From: Scylla paramamosain
Taxonomy: Eukaryota; Arthropoda; Malacostraca; Decapoda; Portunidae
Assembly (NCBI RefSeq): GCF_035594125.1
Contig: NC_087183.1
Span: forward strand, 13,132,368 to 13,196,367
Direction of reading: 5' to 3'
DNA: 64,000 nucleotides
The first letter of the stretch is position 1. Every line of letters starts with the position of its first letter. The translations under genes were made by a program, and so were the position numbers. Under the pieces are notes generated by a model that was not told where the DNA came from, did no database searches, and saw only the letters and a list, made by a program, of their open reading frames with translations. This document shows positions 14,301-31,199 of the stretch, in pieces.

Positions 14301-14543
14301 TATTCGGAAATTCCAGGAATAAATATGACAGCCACACAAAGAAAAATACCGGAAGTGGGTGAAAAAGCATAGACAAAATGCTGTGAGAAAAAAATAACTG
14401 GAGGAGGGACGAAAAGAAAAAAAATATGTATATATATATATAAAACAAGAAAAGGCTAAAGGATGAAATACGACAAATAGAAAATAAATAAATAAATAAA
14501 TGCAATAAAAACACAGGAACGTTAATCCTTCGATCCACACACA

Positions 14544-14574
<31 letters not shown>

Positions 14575-15055
14575 GCGACGACTTTAAACAAGACACAGAA
14601 CACGACACACGGTGACAATAAAAAGCTATAATAGACACATAAAAACTCCCACACACGTAGAAATGGCGGCGACATGACGATGCTGTATAAATAACACCAA
14701 ATGGTCCATAAAACCAGAGCCACCTCACGAATGGGAAATATAACCCATTAAATTACCTGGCGTAGAGAAAAAGAACAAAAAAGATGCATGGGTCAAGGTT
14801 CCACACGGGTAAAAAAGAGATCGGCTGACAAGTGTGGGTTGGGAGAGAGGCGAGGGAGATCTTGTCAAAAAATGAAAAGGTCGGAAGGTGACACAGGTAA
14901 GATGAGGGAGGAAATGAGGGGAGGTTCACCAGGTGCGCTGCGGAGTTTCAAATTATTTTCTGGTTTTAAGTACGGTTATGATTTCTTGCGTTTTTAGTTG
15001 TCTTACATAAATCAGGCGTTTCATTACCTTTACAGTTACTACTACTGCTACTACT

Positions 15056-15058
<3 letters not shown>
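14301..15058. other. non-coding stretch with small repeats
   Basis: Contains a TATA-type run (14427-14443), (AAAT)n (14484-14500), and a CA tract passing into 18 A (14538-14574). At 14755-14759 the minus strand reads a pyrimidine tract, then CAG|GTAATT, a recursive-splice-like site. No gene is seen. Confidence 0.5.

Positions 15059-15151
<93 letters not shown>
15059..15151. repeat. (GA)n microsatellite
   Basis: Perfect GA tract of about 46 units, facing the CT tract at 15213 as an inverted pair. Confidence 0.98.
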
Positions 15152-15154
<3 letters not shown>

Positions 15155-15210
15155 ATGCCTGAAACATTTGCTCTCAAGTTTCTAGCATTAATTTCTCCTC
15201 CATTTTATCC

Positions 15211-15212
<2 letters not shown>

Positions 15213-15279
<67 letters not shown>
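15213..15279. repeat. (CT)n microsatellite
   Basis: Perfect CT tract of about 33 units. The 61-bp spacer to the preceding GA tract makes a possible hairpin. Confidence 0.98.
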
Positions 15280-15282
<3 letters not shown>

Positions 15283-15639
15283 CACTTATTCCTCCATCAA
15301 GAAATCATCCACCACCAACTTCTCCGCTTGCTCCTCCTCTTTCCTCTCTTCCGTCTTCTCGTCCTCGTACATCTTCCGCCTCCTCGTCCTCCTTCTCCTC
15401 CTCCACATCTCAATTTATCTTGGCTCTTTATTTCCCTTCATGATCCTTCGTCTAACGAGTAATCCTCTTGAAGGCGCCGGTGATACAAAAAAGGGGTGAT
15501 CAAAAGGCTCAGCACTCAACACTTCCCCGAGTAGCGTAATATAGAAGATCACTAAAAGATCAAAGTTTCCTCGAAAGGTCAAAAAACTACAGCGATTATG
15601 ATAAAAGTGAAGGATGTGTTTTTGATCTATTTGTCAATA

Positions 15640-15643
<4 letters not shown>

Positions 15644-15730
<87 letters not shown>
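15644..15730. repeat. (CT)n microsatellite
   Basis: Perfect CT tract of about 43 units. Confidence 0.98.
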
Positions 15731-15732
<2 letters not shown>

Positions 15733-15925
15733 GATATCAAAAGGAAGAGGTTAAGAAAAATTGTAAAAGCAAGCGAGGAAAAATCAAGATGGACAAAATC
15801 AAGTAGTTCTTCTGACCACCAGTGTAACTAATTGAAATTGCTTGGTGGGACCACACTGCTTTGCCGGGGTTCGAATCTTTCCCTCATTTGGCCTTCAATC
15901 GGGGCTGATGAGGGGAAGTGAGGAT

Positions 15926-15998
15926 GAAGAAGAAGAAGAGGAGGAGGAGGAGGAGGAGGAGGAGGAGGAGGAGGAGGAGGAGGAGGAGGAGGAGGAGG
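15926..15998. repeat. (GAA/GGA)n trinucleotide tract
   Basis: GAA triplets passing into about 20 GGA triplets. Confidence 0.96.
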
Positions 15999-16089
15999 TA
16001 TAAAGCAAGATAAATTGGCTACGTAAATGTAAAGACGAGATCATCTTTTTCCACAACTTTAATGCAATGCAGAAGAAATGAGATCTAGT

Positions 16090-16600
16090 TCTCTCTCTCT
16101 CTCTCTCCCCCCTCTGGCAGGGTAAAAGAGAGGTTCGCTTTCTACAGTTGGGTCGCCATACGGTCGTCTGCTTGCACTGCCAACATAAATCCCGTCACAG
16201 AGCGAATGGGAAAGTGAGTGAGAGAAAATTGGAAAATCAATCGTCTCGGGAGAAAAAGGAGAGACGTGCTGGAAATTGCGACCCCCGGGTGGTGCCTTCC
16301 GCTGCAGCCACCACCATCACTACCCCGCCCATCACCACCATCATCACCATCACTGCTTGAGGCTCGTTATCATGCGCCTCACCATCTGCATCACATCGTT
16401 AGTCAATAATAGTCATCACCATTTATTCTGCTACTACTGCTGCTACTACTATCACGACCATCACCACTATTACTACCATTACCACTTACATTACAAGCAC
16501 AATCACCATAACACCACTACTAATCACAATCCCTCTATAACCACCGTCACTATTACCACTAATACTACGACTGCCATTCCCGTGCGTGTGTATTTACAGT
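16090..16600. repeat. CT patch and (CAC/CAT/TAC)n trinucleotide region
   Basis: A short CT run at 16090-16107, then 16305-16570 is dominated by CAC, CAT and TAC triplets. Histidine- or threonine-rich frames across it are artefacts. Confidence 0.85.
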
Positions 16601-17640
16601 TTTCTTGAGAATCACTTTGCTGAAATAAATGAGGCAAACAAAAGTGTATCCAGCGTACATATTCTCGGATTTCCCAGCGGCATAGTTATATTCATCACCA
16701 TCCATCGTCACCACCACCACGTTCATAGCGGAGAGATGGTCCCGTGAGTTGTATGGTAAATTTAGACAGGCCATTTTTTTTTCTTGCCGTATATTTATTG
16801 GTCTTATTGGTGAAGGAAAAGGGTGAATTGTGGGTTAATACTGAACACTATAAACTGAATAATAAAGGTAGAAAATAATAGTAATGCAGCATGCGTATTA
16901 TTACTGTCACTAGCTGTTCCATTAATGTCAACAAGAGCAAATCAAAAGCATAAGTGAAAGTAAAGAATGTGATAAAAAAAATCACCATAGAGAGAAAGGG
17001 ACAGCCATAGTCTTTTATGACGATGGAGGTTTCCTGGAAAGCTAGAACACGAAAAGAGGGAAAAAAATGAAAACAGTGACTCGATCAGCGTTTTACTCGA
17101 CTTCGCAAAAAGGAAAAGAAGTAAAAATAAACTACGTCCAAGTTCTGGAAACACAATTATGTAACTTTTCTAACTTCGTGTCTAACAATGGCCGTTGCCC
17201 TTATGCCTCCCCTTCATTTCCTCGGCCTGCCCTTCCGCCCTTCCTTCCCCTTCCCTTACAAGTACTCGTCTCCGTGCCAGCGAGGCCAAGTTCACGGCCC
17301 ATCCCGAAGTTTCTCCAAAGTTTATAATGATCCATTCCCACCCCAGAGCTACTTCTTTACTTTTTAGTATTGATTTATCTGTTTTAGTTGATAAAAGGTT
17401 TTATTCTTTACGTCGCATTTTTGGCTTCTGTTCTCCACCTTTGTATTGTAATCTTTAACTGAGAACATCTTAGTTTCCAAAAGTGGTGAAATGAATTCTC
17501 ATAAAAACCTCGAAGTTATTCAGGTTTTCAACATTATTTTCTTTCATTATCTTCTCTATTTTCTACTGATTTTATTTTCATATAGTTTATGAAATCATTC
17601 TTGGCCAAGAATTATGTTACGATTCCTGCAACTTCGAAGG
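16601..17640. other. unique non-coding stretch
   Basis: About 1 kb free of long microsatellites. Short open frames occur on both strands, but none shows a recognisable domain or strong splice signals. Confidence 0.5.
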
Positions 17641-17725
17641 AAAAATAGGAAGAGGAAGAGGAAGAGGAGGAGGAGGAGGAGGAGGAGGAGGAGAAAGTGG
17701 TAGTAGTGGTGGTAGTAGTGTTAGT
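17641..17725. repeat. (GGA)n and (GTA/GTG)n tracts
   Basis: Purine GGA triplets (to about 17695), then GTA/GTG triplets. Confidence 0.93.
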
Positions 17726-18360
17726 CGAGGTGGTGTGTTTAAAAGAAAGAGAAAATAGTAAAGTTTTACTTGAAAAAGTTGATACATTATGACTGTTAGT
17801 AAATGATACGTACAAATCTCCGTTGCAATCACCTTTCCAGAAACCCTTATCGGCGGAAACACATTCGTAAATTACACGACGCCTTGTCCTTCCCTCACCA
17901 CCAAATGTCAGGAGCGGTAGGAGACAACCTTGACACATACATGGAGATGATTTTCCAAGTGATATTTCGGTGTAGTAAGGAATGCGTTAGTAAAAATTGT
18001 AAACCTATACCGAAAAAAAAAAAAACATTTACGTTACAGAGAGACGCTTGCATTTCTAACTTTTTGTTTATAAATGTTATACCTCGAAGTGTTGTAGCAA
18101 GCATCTATGACAACACCCAGTCATTCCTTAACCATCAGGTATCGTTTTCTGTCTCTGTTTTTACCCCCAGGAAAGTTATCGTGATGTTACAGAATTACGT
18201 CCGTCTTGCATCAATCATACTGACAGTAATTTTCATGGAAAGTAAAGGTCACTGATACAGCTTAATTTAAACAATGGAAGGTTGAGGTAAGTTTTATCTT
18301 TATATCTATTGATTTTCTGTAATTCACTATTGTTATAATCTTTATTGTTATTAATATCAA
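17726..18360. other. unique stretch with a 150-codon open frame
   Basis: The plus strand is open from 17803 to 18255 (150 residues) with mixed composition apart from a KKKK run. I recognise no domain. At 18148-18170 a pyrimidine tract ends CCCCCAG, and 18171-18241 could be a short exon (one frame begins ESYRDVTELRPSC) before a moderate donor A|GTAAAG. Both readings are weak and mutually exclusive. Confidence 0.3.
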
Positions 18361-18510
18361 AACCTCCATTACTACTACTACTACTGCTACTACTACTTTT
18401 ATTAAAACACCAACAAAAAGCAACAACAACAACTAATAATAATATTACTACTACTATCACCATCACCACCACCACCATTATCATCAACAGCATCACTATC
18501 TCCATAATTA
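18361..18510. repeat. mixed trinucleotide region (ACT, CAA, ACC, ATC)
   Basis: Short runs of ACT, CAA/AAC, ACC and ATC triplets in succession. Confidence 0.9.
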
Positions 18511-20165
<1,655 letters not shown>

Positions 20166-20174
20166 TGTGAAATT

Positions 20175-20205
20175 CTGCTGTTATTATTGTTACTATTATT
20201 ATTAC

Positions 20206-20243
<38 letters not shown>

Positions 20244-20250
20244 TATTATT
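20175..20250. repeat. (ATT)n trinucleotide tract
   Basis: ATT triplets with a few substitutions. Confidence 0.95.
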
Positions 20251-20317
20251 CATTATCACTCAGTTATTATTTCTAGAACAACTATCATTTACGGCAATGG
20301 ATGAAGAGATGCGTGCG

Positions 20318-20388
20318 TGCATGTATGTATGTATGTATGTGTGTATGTATGTGTGTGTGTCTGTGTGCGTGTGCGTGTGTGTGTATGT
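20318..20388. repeat. compound (TATG)n/(GT)n tract
   Basis: ATGT tetranucleotides grade into interrupted GT with C substitutions (GTGCGTGTGCGTGTGTGT). Confidence 0.93.
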
Positions 20389-22110
<1,722 letters not shown>

Positions 22111-22262
22111 ACGACAACCGAGGAAAAATTGAAACGCTCAGCAGGACATAAAAGTGAGAATCGCACACTCAAGATCTGATCAGCCGACTCGTGTTTGAGT
22201 TTTCCGATTTTCCTTTTTATCGAAATGATGAAGTATTAAGGACTTTTATTGCTTGGATGTGT

Positions 22263-22264
<2 letters not shown>

Positions 22265-22325
<61 letters not shown>
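22265..22325. repeat. (CT)n microsatellite
   Basis: Perfect CT tract of about 30 units, the second of three within 500 bp. Confidence 0.98.
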
Positions 22326-22328
<3 letters not shown>

Positions 22329-22412
22329 CTGTCCTTTAATTTTCGTACTGGCTCACCCTTTCTCTTTTTTTCTTACTCTGCTTATCAGTTATGACTAATT
22401 TGCAATTAATAC

Positions 22413-22413
<1 letters not shown>

Positions 22414-22496
<83 letters not shown>
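22414..22496. repeat. (CT)n microsatellite
   Basis: Perfect CT tract of about 41 units. Confidence 0.98.
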
Positions 22497-22499
<3 letters not shown>

Positions 22500-22715
22500 G
22501 GTGAAGAATGCTCTCATCAAGCACCAGGGGCGCCTCATAATTGGTGTTCCACAAGCCCCATAATCAAGGCGTGGGCATCAGTGTGGAAATGGGCTGCGTC
22601 TTTCATCACCGCAGGATCAGTCAATGTTTCCGCTTGTTGGAAAGGTTTACAATTGTGTCAGATTGCTTTCAAGGACAGGTGATGACGATTGTGGTTATGG
22701 TAATGGTATTAATTG

Positions 22716-22727
22716 TAGTAGTAATAT

Positions 22728-22759
<32 letters not shown>

Positions 22760-22796
22760 CCTCAACAATAAGAAAAACAAAAACAACAACAACAAC

Positions 22797-22871
<75 letters not shown>
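22716..22871. repeat. compound (AGT)n-(CAA)n-(AAT)n tract
   Basis: AGT triplets (about 22726-22759), AAC triplets (22782-22796), then about 24 AAT triplets (22797-22870). Confidence 0.96.
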
Positions 22872-22872
<1 letters not shown>

Positions 22873-23059
22873 GTAGGATGGAAAAGAAGAAAATGAGACA
22901 AGAAAAGTAATAAGTAATAAGCAGAAAAAAGAAGGAAAGAAGCAAGGAAGAAAAAATATATATAATGAAGCGTGCAGTGCTGAGTCCAGGTTTTATCGCA
23001 TAATTTAAATAATATAAGGGATAAAATATTCATAGAATATCACATATAACAGTACTAAG

Positions 23060-23061
<2 letters not shown>

Positions 23062-23127
<66 letters not shown>
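23062..23127. repeat. (CT)n microsatellite
   Basis: Perfect CT tract of about 33 units. Confidence 0.98.
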
Positions 23128-23131
<4 letters not shown>

Positions 23132-23246
23132 TATATTCCTATTACATCATGGTTACAGTGAAAGTATCGATATACAAACTCATTCTTTTTTCCTATCTAT
23201 CTATATCTATGTATGTATGTATCTATCTATTCATTTATGTTCTTAC

Positions 23247-23297
23247 CTCATCAAGGTTGGACTGGAAAGATGATATTATAAATTCACACTTTTCCAC
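23247..23297 (-). other. candidate internal exon, unknown product
   Basis: On the minus strand AATTGCAG precedes 51 bases that are open in frame 0 (VEKCEFIISSFQSNLDE, 17 codons) and end GATGAG|GTAAGA, a strong donor. The polypyrimidine tract before the acceptor is modest (GGTTTTTAAGTAATTGCAG) and a branch-like CTTAAC lies upstream. Length is a multiple of three, phase 0 at both ends. It follows in compatible phase the candidate at 25627-25672. I recognise no family. Confidence 0.22.
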
Positions 23298-25050
<1,753 letters not shown>

Positions 25051-25051
<1 letters not shown>

Positions 25052-25626
25052 CTTGGCACAGGTACCTTTGAAATAATACTTACACTATCTTGCATTATTC
25101 ATCGTGAACCCTTGTGAGAAGAAATATATTTTACTTACTTACAACAAGAGCTGAAACCAGAAAAGGAAGGAGAGATGCATTGAATCGAGAAGAGAAACGA
25201 GAGAAGCATTGTTTTAAAGATGAAGGGAATGCCGACTGCGCGACCGCATGTACCTGGAAAGCCTACATATTTCAGCAGGACCTTCTTACATTCCCAACGA
25301 AGAAATTCCTCAATGGAAATGGATGAAATTCAGCGATTAAACCGTAACTTTATTTTCTGAATTCCCCGGCAGAAGTTAATTCCTATAAAAAAAGGGAAAG
25401 TTCTTATTTTCTTCCTCGATTATGTGGGAATGAAAAGACTGATAAAACCACATATAAAAAAAAGGATGTGAAAAATACATTATTCCGTTTATAACTTATT
25501 CACGTGGTTGTTATTAAAAGACTTAAAAAAGAAAGATATTTATCACCACTCATCCACACTCATATACTTACACAAGAAGAGGCACAGGAAGACAATAAGA
25601 AATCTTGAAACATAAATTTTTCTTAC
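25051..25626. other. unique stretch free of microsatellites
   Basis: Part of the longest quiet segment here (25051-26020). Short frames only; see the candidate exon at its right edge. Confidence 0.5.
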
Positions 25627-25672
25627 CTTGCAAATACGCGTGCAAGTCTTATCACTGGTCCACTTCTCCACT
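25627..25672 (-). other. candidate internal exon with complete splice signals
   Basis: The minus strand shows a branch-like GTGCTGACG, a pyrimidine tract and acceptor (TTGTCTTTCTTTTCAG), a 46-nt exon and the donor TGCAAG|GTAAGA. It is the best set of splice signals I find. Two frames are open: one gives VEKWTSDKTCTRICK after one leading base, leaving in phase 0; the other gives WRSGPVIRLARVFA. The surrounding kilobase lacks microsatellites, unlike most of the window. No family is recognised. The length is not a multiple of three, so skipping it would shift the frame. A chance pseudo-exon remains possible. Confidence 0.33.
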
Positions 25673-26020
25673 CTGAAAAGAAAGACAACGCGTCAGCACT
25701 CATTCTAATTCTCCACAGTATTGAGTTCTGACGCTCACAGTTACAGGGGCAAAGAAAGACACGTTTCCATCTCTCTTCTTGTATTGATTAGAAAAAAATT
25801 AAAGTAAACTCAACACGATATTTATTTATATTTATCTAATAACCAATTATTATTATTTCTTCTAATGGCAAATCACATTTATTTTTATACGCAAATTCAT
25901 TTCCGTCACATCAATGTGTCAATGGCTGCATGTCCTCAAGGCAGCTATGTAGAATTTATAATAAAACTAGATAGTTTCACGGTTCTCTAGTTGATTATAT
26001 TCATGCATATTATAGCAGTG
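25673..26020. other. unique AT-rich stretch
   Basis: Would hold the 3' end of the upstream intron if the neighbouring candidate exon is real. Nothing else is recognised. Confidence 0.5.
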
Positions 26021-26025
26021 GACTC

Positions 26026-26046
26026 ACGCACGCACGCACGCACCCA

Positions 26047-26129
<83 letters not shown>
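26026..26129. repeat. (CGCA)n then (CT)n microsatellite
   Basis: A short CGCA run (26026-26043) followed by about 38 CT units (26053-26129). Confidence 0.97.
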
Positions 26130-26133
<4 letters not shown>

Positions 26134-26330
26134 ATAGTTAATATTCGGTATGTCTTTGTTTTTTCTCTCACCTTTTGAAAACCAGTATCTCTCTTCCTAG
26201 AACTAAGTTGGTCTGACTGATTAATGCAAAATCTTTAATAACGTTAACTGTAATCCATTTTGCAGATAGATTTTTGAACGCTCCAGCAAGAACATTTTTG
26301 GCAGGAGCAATTCTTGATTGATATATACAG

Positions 26331-26586
<256 letters not shown>

Positions 26587-26644
26587 TCAAAATAGTGTTT
26601 ACTGAGGTTAGTGAGGTGGAGCAAAAACGCAATGATCTCACAAC

Positions 26645-26647
<3 letters not shown>

Positions 26648-26704
<57 letters not shown>
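26648..26704. repeat. (GT)n microsatellite
   Basis: Perfect GT tract of about 28 units, followed by an imperfect extension. Confidence 0.97.
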
Positions 26705-26707
<3 letters not shown>

Positions 26708-27304
26708 TGTGTGTCTAAAAAGTCATATAGACATTTGTAATTCGCAAGTATTTCCACTAAATCCACAAGGAAGCCCCGTGAATCCCGGACTTGGGAGAGG
26801 CAAGAGTGTAGGAAACACAACTGATTTTTTCTTTGCTTATTTACTAGCTTATTTTTTGGTGAATCACGCAAACTAGACACTCTCTCTCTCTTTCTCTCTC
26901 TCTTCATACTATTACTGTGTCAAGTTTGATAAGCAACACGTCATGTGGAAGAGTGTCAGGAAGCTAGACAACACAAAGAAGTAGGAGAGCTGATATAAGT
27001 GAAAGCAAGTAATTAATACTGCCAGTAGCCGTCACGATAGTCAGGCAGCACCTCCGATCAGCCAGGCAACCCGATGGAGCCTTGAAACTTCACCCCCTAG
27101 GGACATGACCATTGCCAGGCACTTTCCCCTTTTGTTCCTAATCGTCACGGCCTCACATTTGGCACGTGAGAGCATGGTCGGCGTCACAGGCACGCGCATT
27201 TCCTCCCATCACACACAGGAAGCAGAAATTGGAAAGAAAATGGATAAATTCGAGCAAACAAGATGTAACGAGTGTAGCTTATGGCCTGTTTGCTACTGCT
27301 ACGT

Positions 27305-27305
<1 letters not shown>
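26705..27305. other. unique non-coding stretch
   Basis: Mixed sequence with a CT-rich patch at 26880-26903. No gene is seen. Confidence 0.5.

Positions 27306-27350
<45 letters not shown>
27306..27350. repeat. (CA)n microsatellite
   Basis: Perfect CA tract of about 22 units. Confidence 0.97.
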
Positions 27351-27353
<3 letters not shown>

Positions 27354-28009
27354 GAGATACTCCATAACAACTCCATCACTCCCCACACCCACACAGACCC
27401 ACACAAACATAATTAGTGTCAGTACACATGATACCCTTTTACCTGACAAACAGACCAAAACAGCTACATGATATGGAAAGCCACGCGCCACAACACCACA
27501 ATAACCTCACAGCTTACGTCACTACATTCATCATAAAGCCATGTCAATCAAACCTTCCACCTCTGCTTTCTGTTCGTATTCAATCCCTCCACTCCCATCC
27601 CCCGCTGCTCTCTGTGTTTCTCTCTTAGAATGGTATTTACCTATCCGTGTATCAGTTAGCCTTCGTTAGCAAATTACTATTCCTGGAATGATGCAAAGGA
27701 AATCCGGTTACGTATATAAGATGGGCACAAATACGATACATACTATGTGGTCTGATGTATTGTATTGGGCACCTCTTATAATCATCATCATCACCCTGTT
27801 ATTGTTTGCTGTGAATTGTGATATTTGATAATACTGCAAGTGCTTTATAACTCGCAGCTAAACTCAATTGTTATATTTACCACAATTGCTCCAGCTGGTA
27901 ATGGCAGTCCAATTATATGATAAGCTCATTATTGTAATTATTAACAGATAACTGGATTACTGCCCTTTCTGAAACCTGTCTATATATTATTTATCCTTTT
28001 TTGATGATT
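27351..28009. other. unique non-coding stretch
   Basis: No gene, RNA or transposon is recognised. Confidence 0.5.
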
Positions 28010-28073
28010 TTTGTATTATTGTTGCTATTGTTGTTGTTGTTACTGTTGCTGTTATTATTATTATTATTGTTGC

Positions 28074-28161
<88 letters not shown>

Positions 28162-28315
28162 TATCATCATCATTATTATTATCAGCATTATCATCATCAT
28201 GGCCATTTCTGCAACTACTACTACTACTACTACTAATACTACTACTACGACCACCACAATCATCACCACCACAATCACAGTCACCACCATCACCACCACC
28301 ACCACCACCATCTTT
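28010..28315. repeat. 300-bp mosaic of trinucleotide repeats
   Basis: Successive blocks of TTG/TTA, about 18 ATT, ATC/ATT, ACT and ACC triplets. Leucine, isoleucine, asparagine and threonine runs in frames across it are artefacts. Confidence 0.95.
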
Positions 28316-28764
28316 CCTGTAATTTGCAATGTAACCTCCAAAGCCTTTTTTTTTTTTTTATAATCGTATACTGTATAATTAATGTATTTTCCTCTGTACA
28401 TGGAATCTGTCAAAAGGATCATATACTTGCACCAACATATTTGAATCTCAACATAATTACATTTATATATTTTAACCTTGACATGTATAGACTTTGGCTC
28501 TTTGTATAACGTATTCATTTTACTACACGGATGTTCAATATGCATATAAATTCATTTCCACATGCGGTGTCATTCCTGCTTTCACACGATCAGGGATTGA
28601 ACGAGATATTTCCACAACAATGGGGAGCACAGTAAAAGTAACAAAACAAAAAAAGGGCAAAGGTTTTTAAAAGAGAATATAGTTTAAAAAAATAATAAAA
28701 ACTACTAGAAATTACTAAGTTTGATAGCAAAGAATGGAATATGAGTAGTTTAAATAAAAAAGAG
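28316..28764. other. unique AT-rich stretch
   Basis: Nothing recognisable apart from a T13 run at 28348-28360. Confidence 0.5.
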
Positions 28765-29000
28765 ATTGAGTGACTGACTCTGCTTAACTGATCGACTAAC
28801 TGACCGACTGACATACTGACTGACGGACTGACTGGCTGATTAATTGATAGACTGATTAACTGAATGACTGACTTATTAACTGACAGACTGACTGACTGAC
28901 TGATTGATTGATTGGCTGATTGATAAACTGATTTATTAACTGAATGAATTAATGAATGACAGACTTATTAACTGATTGACTGATTGATTGACTGATTGGT
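28765..29000. repeat. degenerate (ACTG)n tetranucleotide array
   Basis: About 235 bp of ACTG and ATTG tetranucleotides with many substitutions (GACTGACTGACTGATTGATT-like), an old, decaying microsatellite. Confidence 0.95.
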
Positions 29001-29019
29001 CCAGCAACAAAGTCACTCT

Positions 29020-29068
29020 GAGAAGAAGACGACGAAGACGAAGACGAAGACGAAGACGAAGAAGAAGA
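29020..29068. repeat. (GACGAA)n tract
   Basis: Hexamer GACGAA repeats flanked by GAA triplets. Confidence 0.95.
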
Positions 29069-29291
29069 ATGGGAAACTGTTCCAGAGATTATTATAAAGT
29101 CGCTATTACTTTAAACTTCCCGTCGGTGACTGATCAACACCTGAATGGATCCACAGCCTTTGATTGACCTTTGTTAGTAGATTAAAGAGCGGTTTTATTT
29201 GTTTGTTATTTGATGAAATCTGTCGTGATGAATCAATACAATGAGTTAAAACAGGAAGCGAAATAAGAATTGGTACTACTATCATTGCTAT

Positions 29292-29333
<42 letters not shown>

Positions 29334-30480
29334 CACGATTACTACCACTACCATTACCACTACTACACTGAGGACTACAGCAACACTAACAATGATAATA
29401 AGAACTACATCATCGTCAACAACACCACCACCAACAACAACAGCAATAGACATCAAAGTAATCAGCGGCAAGAGCAGGAACATTAAAATTTCTGGCACAA
29501 TTCGAGGCATAATGCAATTAATGGAAAGCTTTAAAAATGCACCGAGCTTTAATGTTACACTATACAATATGTAATTACCAGTAGGTTTCGTTCAAAGGTC
29601 GCGAATTTTTCTTAACAATACCTCGTCACTCTCATGACTTGACATTTTTTCTTGCTATGGTCGTCTCTGTTAACATTCACGGCACTGTAAGAAAGATAAT
29701 TTGCATGAAGACACAGAAAAGAAGAGGGATTATTATTATTTTCTATTTATTTAAGAGGATGTAGCACAAAAAATATATATATATATACCTTAAAAGTTGT
29801 AAGTGATTATGGGAAAATATCTGTCCGGTAGAGAACGGGTTAAGGCCACGATGATGCGTAGGTCACAGAGATTTGAAATTTTATGCGGTACTAAGGGATA
29901 TCATAAGGTACATAGTAACTTCTCGTAATGGCAGGTACGTAGGTAGGTCATATACCAAAAGTTTCCACTCAGGTAAATTTGCTGCATGACCATTACACTT
30001 TTATGACTTTATCATCACTAATTTCCTCCACTGATACGTTAAATTTGCTTGGTTAGTTTAAGTTACTTTAGGTTAAGATTTGTTAGATCGAGTTTAGAGG
30101 AATTTATCAGAGTATTTTAACGCAGGCAGATTTATTTCACGTTGAATTTCCCGCATGAATATCGGAATCATGCCCCTTCCTAAGTATATTTCCTCCATCG
30201 ATAAATCAAGATTTAACGTGGGATAAATTATTTTACAAGGGATTTCAAGAAAGAATCTTCTTGGATGGAATTTACTAGGTGGGCTGTTGAGAAAGTTAAG
30301 TTTCCCCAGTCTTCCTCTGCAACACGTACTTTGCACAGAGAGGAAACGGACAGAGGAAAATATAAAATGCTAAGAAAAGTGTGAATCACGCAACACGCTG
30401 TCACTCAAACGTGCAGGTAATGTATTATGCATGAAAGTATTTTTTACATGTTTCCTTCCTCTCCTCTCTTCCGTCTCTTC
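29069..30480. other. mostly unique stretch with ACT and CAA triplets
   Basis: ACT triplets at 29292-29333 and an imperfect CAA/CAC region to 29450. The rest (29450-30480) is ordinary AT-rich sequence without a recognisable gene. Confidence 0.5.
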
Positions 30481-30481
30481 T

Positions 30482-30512
30482 CTCCTCCTCCTCCTCCTCC
30501 TCCTCCTCCTGC
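30482..30512. repeat. (CTC)n trinucleotide tract
   Basis: About ten CTC triplets. Confidence 0.93.
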
Positions 30513-30641
30513 TGCTATTCCCTTCCACGCTCCCTCCTGCATAGGTTTAAAATTTAATGGAGACGAAAGGCCTATTTTGTGAAGTTTTTGAGGTGTTCAT
30601 CATCGTGGAGGACAGCAAGCATCACGGAACTGCGGGTTTCT

Positions 30642-30744
<103 letters not shown>

Positions 30745-31014
30745 AAAAAAGCTGAGAATAGAGGAAGCGGCTTGTCAAAAAAAAAAAAAAAATTCTTAAA
30801 AAGTATTTCAAAAGATCAAAAGAAACACTGTATTTCTGCATTTCGAATCTCTAGGTTTTGAATTCATACATTTCCAGCACAAACATTTAAAATTCACACA
30901 CATCGGATTTATATACCCCGATTTTTATAGTATCTTCATATATTTCAAATTCTTATGATACATTTTTTTTTATTTAGAATGATCGATTATTATTTTCCTG
31001 GGCGTCACGAGGTA

Positions 31015-31107
31015 TTAGGCGGGGACAATAGCGGCCACGAGCAGAGCAGCAGGAGGAGCGACCCCCGCAGCCAGCAGGAGCCATAAAATAAGCAGGAAGG
31101 TGGCCAT
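31015..31107 (-). other. small open frame resembling a signal peptide
   Basis: From an ATG at 31107 the minus strand encodes 30 residues beginning MATFLLILWLLLAAGV, almost entirely hydrophobic, then a stop. The segment 31000-31170 is more GC-rich than its flanks. It could be the 5' end of a secreted-protein exon with a donor inside it, or chance. The start context is weak (no purine at -3). An overlapping minus-strand frame (30974-31243) carries several cysteines but matches nothing I know. Confidence 0.15.
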
Positions 31108-31199
31108 GCAAGACACGGGCGACCTCTGCTGCTTCGTCCAGATGTTGGTTTATGGGGCTGACCGCGGCGAAGGGAAGGGAAGGGACTAGAGCGAATAAA

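Noticed and set aside
15860..15885. GGGGTTCGAATC, a tRNA B-box-like word
   Set aside because: No matching A box, acceptor stem or anticodon arm can be placed around it.
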